From: Gigaspora rosea
Taxonomy: Eukaryota > Glomeromycota > Glomeromycetes > Diversisporales > Gigasporaceae
Assembly (NCBI GenBank): GCA_003550325.1
Contig: QKWP01000691.1
Coordinates: 51,474-115,473, forward strand
Reading direction: 5' to 3'
Length of the DNA: 64,000 nucleotides
The translations under genes and the position numbers were made by a program. Below are positions 59,023-64,000 of this stretch, piece after piece (position 1 is the stretch's first letter; each line of letters begins with the position of its first letter). The notes under the pieces were generated by a model. The model was not told the origin of the DNA. It made no database searches and saw only the letters and a program-made list of their open reading frames with translations.

Positions 59023-59128
59023 TATTCACTAAAATATGACTCATGTGGTGACCGCAAATAATCAAAAAGCCACAAATATCAAGGCTAAGTAATATTCGCT
59101 AAAATATGACTTATGTGGTGGCCGCAAT
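59023..59128. repeat. Short direct repeat, TAATATTC...GTGGTG(A/G)CCGCAA
   Basis: Two 38-bp copies, 59023-59060 and 59089-59127, of TAATATTC(A/G)CTAAAATATGA followed by CT(C/T)ATGTGGTG(A/G)CCGCAA. Immediately left of the hairpin at 59155. Confidence 0.65.
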
Positions 59129-59154
59129 ACGGTATAGTAATAATTATTTTTACT

Positions 59155-59186
59155 GCACGTCCGTAAGAACGTGCAAGAATGCTAGT
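59155..59186 (+). mobile_element. Helitron-like 3' terminus (hairpin plus CTAGT)
   Basis: GCACGT, an 8-base loop, ACGTGC, then seven bases and CTAGT. Helitrons end in a short hairpin about 7-12 bases before CTRRT. The base after CTAGT is A rather than the usual T and no 5' TC terminus was identified, so this is only suggestive. A second GC-rich hairpin (GCGCGAC AGC GTCGCGC) lies at 59574-59590. Confidence 0.3.
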
Positions 59187-59839
59187 ATATTAAAAAAAAA
59201 ATGGCAGAGTTGCAAAATCATGACCGCAGGTTATACAGGTTTTTAACCCGAAATGCCCATAAAAATTATGTTAAGGTATACGCCGCCGATCATTTAACAA
59301 TAACTTAATTGTATCGCTGACAAAAATATCTATAGTAAGCACTATGCCAAATTCAGAAATTCAAGTAATTCAAAAAAATCAATTTGTTAAAGCATGTACT
59401 GTACGTATGTACATGCTAAAAAATACAAGTTTCATTCAAAAAATATATATATATTATAAACATATGATAAGTAAACAACAATATTCATAGTATATATCAA
59501 ACTAACTAATTACTACATTTAATAACCCCAGACTATACCCATCCTTAAATAATTTTCCCGTTCCTGGTTTCTAGCGCGACAGCGTCGCGCAGCTACCTTA
59601 TTTAGTAAACCTTTTAAGAATGCATCATCTAACTATGGAAGCATAGCTATAATCGGGAATAATGTGAGAATTTGTTAACAAAACTAACAAATGTATTTTT
59701 AGTATGTACGTACATAATTTCAAATAAAGTTTACATGGCAATGCATACATCTTATTATGGAATCAAAAGTCGTCGAACTTAAAAATCTTATAAATACAAC
59801 CCGAATACGATAAAAAATTTTTGGGGCTATATCAATATC

Positions 59840-59912
59840 GATATCGATATCGTTATTATTATCTAAACTATCTTGATATATCCGATATTATATGATATCG
59901 ATATCGATAATA
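59840..59912. repeat. ATATCGATATCG simple repeat
   Basis: Two short runs of ATATCGATATCGATATCG and TGATATCGATATCGATAAT, self-complementary, separated by about 45 bp. Confidence 0.75.
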
Positions 59913-61610
59913 TAAAATTATTTGATGAAAATCCTTTCCGTTTTAGCCTAAAAGGAAATGTGGCGGGTCACGAGTAAAAACATAGCCAATGATCAAGACG
60001 ATCTACGTCTAATCTTAACATTATTGGAAACGATATACAGCATGCTGATAAAAAAAGATAGGAGTGGGTTAAAAAATGAAAATAATTAAAAAAATAATTG
60101 TATTTGACATAAAAGAAGATAATAAATATTGGATGGTATACGTTTGTGTTTCTTTCGATTTTTAAGAGTTTCTAATATAAAATGCAACATATAATTTTTT
60201 AATGATTATAATTTCGCTGATCATCCATAACACGAAGCAAAGTACTTGAAAAAATTAACTCGACAAAATGATCCGATTTTTTTTTGGCCCGACTATTTAA
60301 AATTTTATTTCCGATTCAAAACGAAATAATATATATATGCATAAATCAAATAAAATTAAATAAAATTAAAAAAAATAAATTCTTATTCGTAGTATAGTTT
60401 ACAAATGAATAAAATATTATCATTGTAAAAAAGATGTAAAATTCAAAAGCTATTGTACAATATTAATATCAATTGTAAAAATGTAGGGCAACATTTAAAG
60501 TTATTACATTTTACAATTTATGATATTTTAAATGGTAGCGCATATTAAAATCTACTGTGCATTCTAGAAACTTTCAAAATTTAACAAATGAAATTAATGA
60601 CGGATTTAAAATGGTTTACAATTTTAATAACATTCATAATTGTTCTTTCGTAGTGCTTTATTAATCAAAGAAAATAGACAAAACTTATAATTGCATACCT
60701 TCTAAATGATAATACAATATTGATTTATACAGTCAGCACAAATCAAAACTCGTCTTATTTTTTCTACAGTTTTGAAAATGTAAAGGAGAATAGTTGGATT
60801 AATCCAAAATACGGTTGAAAATAATAAGCACCAATAAGAAAATTATATACACGTTAAAATCTCTATTGAGTAATAATTTGAATTCCTTCTGGAGCTCTTG
60901 AAACATTAAAAGTCTGAGTCGAATTTATAATAATGTATTTAAACAAAATATAACATGAATATAAGCTATACACGAATCCGTCTTCCACTAAGCTAAATGC
61001 ATATTTCTTCCCATTTTTACTGGATAAGATGATAAAATATTGAATAATTTCATCGGATGTTTCGAGTTTAATGTAATTAAAAGTTTAAATACTCATTGTA
61101 TATCGTAGCAAATATGATGTCTTAATTCGTCTTTGGTAATATCAGCACGATACTAATACAGTACAATATTGTAAGGAAGGATTGTATATTAAATGGCAAA
61201 TAATTATGGAAAAGAATGCAAGCATAAATAAATGCAAATTTTAAATGCTCACTTTGCTAACGTATATTGTTCCATTTTCTAGAAACATTTAAAATATTTT
61301 ATAAATTAGTCTAACTAATAATTAATATGCATAATATTGTTTTGCCAACATGATTGAAAATGGACATGTAAAATTTCAGTAGTAATATTGCGATTAAGCT
61401 ATGAAAAGAATAACTAATTAGGAAGAATTGAAATTCTAATAAGAGTGTCATATAACATACTTTAATAGGTCATAGGTCGATCGAGCATCTAGATATTCCA
61501 CAAAATTATAGAAAACTCCTATAATTTGATTATGAATCTTTGTAATTAACAAAGGTACATGACTTGTTCATCCTTTTTGACTATTTCTGTAGATTTAGAC
61601 AATTACTGTA

Positions 61611-63559
61611 TTAAGTATTTGTTTACACAAACCAAGTGTTTCAAATTAACAATTTATGTGCTTGCGACTGGCTTAAACTAACTATAGTTTTAATTTAAAA
61701 ACCCGCATGGAAGGTAATAAACTTACTAATTCCATAAACATTTTGTGATAAAGTTGAAAATATTTGATTGTCTATATTGTTAAAATGTTTCCGGAAATTA
61801 AATATCATAAATTGCATGTCCTAAATTTTAAAATAAATCCTAAATTCCAAATTTTATATACAACAATCGTTGTAACGGAATTTTGGGTCGGTCTATTAAT
61901 AAGGTTTTTTGAAAAATCCATTATACAGTGTTTTACTAATAATGGCATTCAAAATTACTACTTTTCAATGAATATTCTGAATTTCGCAAAAACAATACGC
62001 AGCATTATAGTTTTGTAAAATATACGATGGAACTATACATATTATTTTTGCAAAATTTCAAATATTCGTCTAGTAGCAGAAAAATCTTGATAAATTTTAG
62101 TGCGGCATTATATGGATAAGCAATTTTGGGAGTATATTAAAATTTTGAAACTATGATCATATTATTAGTAATTTTTTTTTTTTTTGATGTTTTTAAATGA
62201 TTCGCACAGTATATATAAATAAATTTTAAAATTTAAAATCCGTTATATCCGTTATCCATTATGTATTAAATCAATAGTTGACTGTAATTCAATTTTTCGA
62301 ATAGCAAGAACAATCCAACGAGATTACATTGCCATTACGTGGATGGCATTCATATCCATATAATAAAATTAGAACATTTATATTTGCAGATAAATTCTTT
62401 GCATTAATAATTTTTACAAGCTTCAAATTTAATCACTAGTAACGTAGTATCAAGAATTCTATTTTCACTTCGTAAACTATATTTTGTTTTGAAATAATAA
62501 ATAATAGTCAGCTGGTAAATAAATATTTGATATTTATTGAATTAGATCATTAAAAACTTGTAACAAAAATGCATTGATATCATAAGTTGAGCAGTAAAAT
62601 ACGATTACTTTAAAATAATTGTATTTCAAATTTACAGATGATCCATCTATAACTTGGAAAATAAAATTTCTCTCATGGAATTTGTAAGAAACATACCATA
62701 TTGTCATATTATTCTATGTGATTAGCTGCACGTAAAATTACATAACAGGTAGTCGCGTATCTTCATTGAATAAAAATTTGTGCCAACGAAATTTGAGTCG
62801 ATGCATCAGTAAGGGATATAAGTCGGAAGTTGCACTCCTTTGATAAAAATATGTTATGAAATAATTGGAAAATAAAGTGCAGAACCATAAAAATAATTGT
62901 ATGTTCTTAATTTTTTACAATATCTGGATGGATTTAATTTTTAATTTTTTTTTTAAAAACCTTACAAATAAAAGTCGAGTTATAGATTTCGTAAAACTAT
63001 TTTAGCAAAGCATGATTTTTAAAATTTTATAGCTCTGGATATCTCTCATAGCATAGGAGTATTGTCATTCGGTTGGATGATGCACTTTATTAATAAGAGT
63101 GAAAAGAGACATCCATTTTTTTCTCTGACTTCAAAAAAAAATCACAAAAAAAAACTCGTATATGTAGACGCGTACAAATCCTTGAAATATATCATTCGAA
63201 ATATCAAAGTTTTCTTTAATGATTTTAGCTTTGACTTTGCCTTCAAACAACACTATGCCTCCCATAATAATACTAACCAATCAAGATCACCACTCGAACT
63301 TCAAATATATAATCATTGTTGGTGTTTAATAACCTGTAATTTCTAGTAATTACTAAAATAATATCGTAGTTATTGACATTTACTGTTAAGTCATGGTTCT
63401 ATTTTTTCTATAGTTTAACATAGCGTGATTTTTGTGCAGCATATAATTTCTTAGAGGGAAATTAAAATTCGAAAAATTAAATTATAATTTGGGAATCATT
63501 TTAAAAATTTTAAAAATTTCAAAATTAACTATTTTCGTAATTAGTCAGCACAAGTCATT
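61611..63559. repeat. Spacer of truncated duplication unit U4
   Basis: Starts ACACAAACCAAGTGTTTCAA and follows U2/U3 in the same order to the LRR fragment. It has neither the 899-bp element nor the 147-bp MITE, so it gives the empty state for both. No gene supported. Confidence 0.82.
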
Positions 63560-63851
63560 AGTCATTTCAAATTTGCCAATTTTATTATTGTAATTATAGT
63601 AAGAAGTGAGATTGTGCCTTTATAACTAATATAATTATCGGAAAGTTCCAAATGTGTTAGAAAAGTGCTCATACGAAATGTCTTTACTAATTCTAGTTCC
63701 GCTTTAAATCCAATACTATTATTTTGAAGATTTACAGAATTTAAAGGTGTGTTCTTAATAAGTGCCCTCGCTATCGCTTTCTCAATAGAACCAAGTTCAT
63801 TATAACCACGAAATCAGTGTGGCATTTTTTTACAAAGTATCTCTGTTAATT
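63560..63851 (-). pseudogene. LRR (RNI-like) fragment L4, cut by an element
   Basis: C-terminal LRR codons as in L2/L3 (LVKTFRMSTFLTHLELSDNY; NLQNNSIGF) with small deletions. The match stops inside the CTCTGTTAAT word (CTCTGTTAATGCTTTTCC in L3), where new sequence starts. The remainder of the gene lies beyond the insertion or outside the window. Confidence 0.7.
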
Positions 63852-64000
63852 AGGGTAGGAGGCACAGTAAAATTTTTGGGCATGCCCCTCGAGCATGCCT
63901 TAAACTAAGGCATGCCTCACTTATCGTGCCTCGGGCATGCCCCTAGTATATAAATCACATGACAAGTTTTGCTTAATTTATATAATATATATATATATAT
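63852..64000. mobile_element. Left end of an element with GGCATGCC subterminal repeats, running off the window
   Basis: Begins TAGGGTAGGAGGCACAGT, followed by several GGGCATGCCCC and GAGGCATGCC palindromes, in the style of a hAT-like terminus with subterminal repeats. It interrupts LRR copy L4. The right end is not in the window. Confidence 0.5.

Larger units (their letters stand above)
57701..60085. other. Repeat-poor remainder of the 4.35 kb insertion
   Basis: No gene supported. KNASSKYGHCYYQELSEN-like codons at 57985-58050 recur weakly at 59610-59660 (AAGAATGCATC...CTAA(G/C)TATGGA), so a sequence of about 70 bp is duplicated. AACGTA(G/A)TACGAAGTAC occurs at 58636 and 59000. CATCACGCC words lie at 58185-58225. 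Confidence 0.4.
52745..61610 (+). repeat. Right arm of the large inverted duplication (T4 gene plus 3' flank)
   Basis: Inverted counterpart of 32025-39966. Contains T4, its 3' flank to about 55730, a private insertion of about 4.35 kb, and the rest of the flank from about 60085 to 61610. Ends where the truncated unit U4 begins. Confidence 0.85.

Overview
The window is very AT-rich, with short GT-AG introns, TKL-type kinases of a strongly expanded family, Sel1/TPR/BTB/LRR repeat proteins and a dense load of small inverted-repeat transposons. This combination points to an arbuscular mycorrhizal fungus, most likely Rhizophagus or a close Glomeromycotina relative. That is inference from gene style; no rRNA, tRNA or other marker gene was recognised.

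Layout. 0-11.3 kb holds repeats only: a 2.4 kb terminal-inverted-repeat element, nested Tc1/mariner-like MITEs, foldback elements, and two hAT-type elements with perfect 8-bp target duplications, plus small decayed coiled-coil and LRR fragments. 11.6-18.9 kb is the main protein-coding part, with two minus-strand multi-exon genes. One is a TKL kinase whose beta3 lysine is replaced by arginine. The other is a predicted 1162-residue protein that joins a kinase, a NACHT NTPase, pentapeptide repeats and Sel1 repeats, which is the architecture of a STAND/NLR-like receptor. A tandem array of about 120-bp units carrying splice-donor-like sequence lies between them. 19-27 kb holds MITEs, a decayed kinase on the plus strand with a hAT element in its intron, and a decayed coiled-coil gene. 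27.6-30.7 kb holds an LRR pseudogene, and a hAT element with a recognisable BED-finger transposase that shares termini with the non-autonomous copy at 10 kb.

32-64 kb is one large segmental duplication field. Four BTB-BACK-TPR copies (T1 minus; T2, T3, T4 plus) alternate with minus-strand LRR (RNI-like) copies. T2-T3-T4 and the spacers between them are direct repeats of about 6 kb. T1 with its 3' flank is an inverted copy of T4 with its 3' flank (about 32.0-39.97 kb versus 52.7-61.6 kb). Almost all copies have frameshifts or stops, several shared between copies, so inactivation preceded some of the duplications. Because the repeats are paralogous, several MITE insertions can be read against an empty site in a sister copy. 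A 4.3 kb block of satellites and foldbacks (55.73-60.08 kb) interrupts only the T4 arm.

Best candidate for something new: the kinase-NACHT-pentapeptide-Sel1 gene at 14868-18840. Its five-exon model closes exactly in frame.
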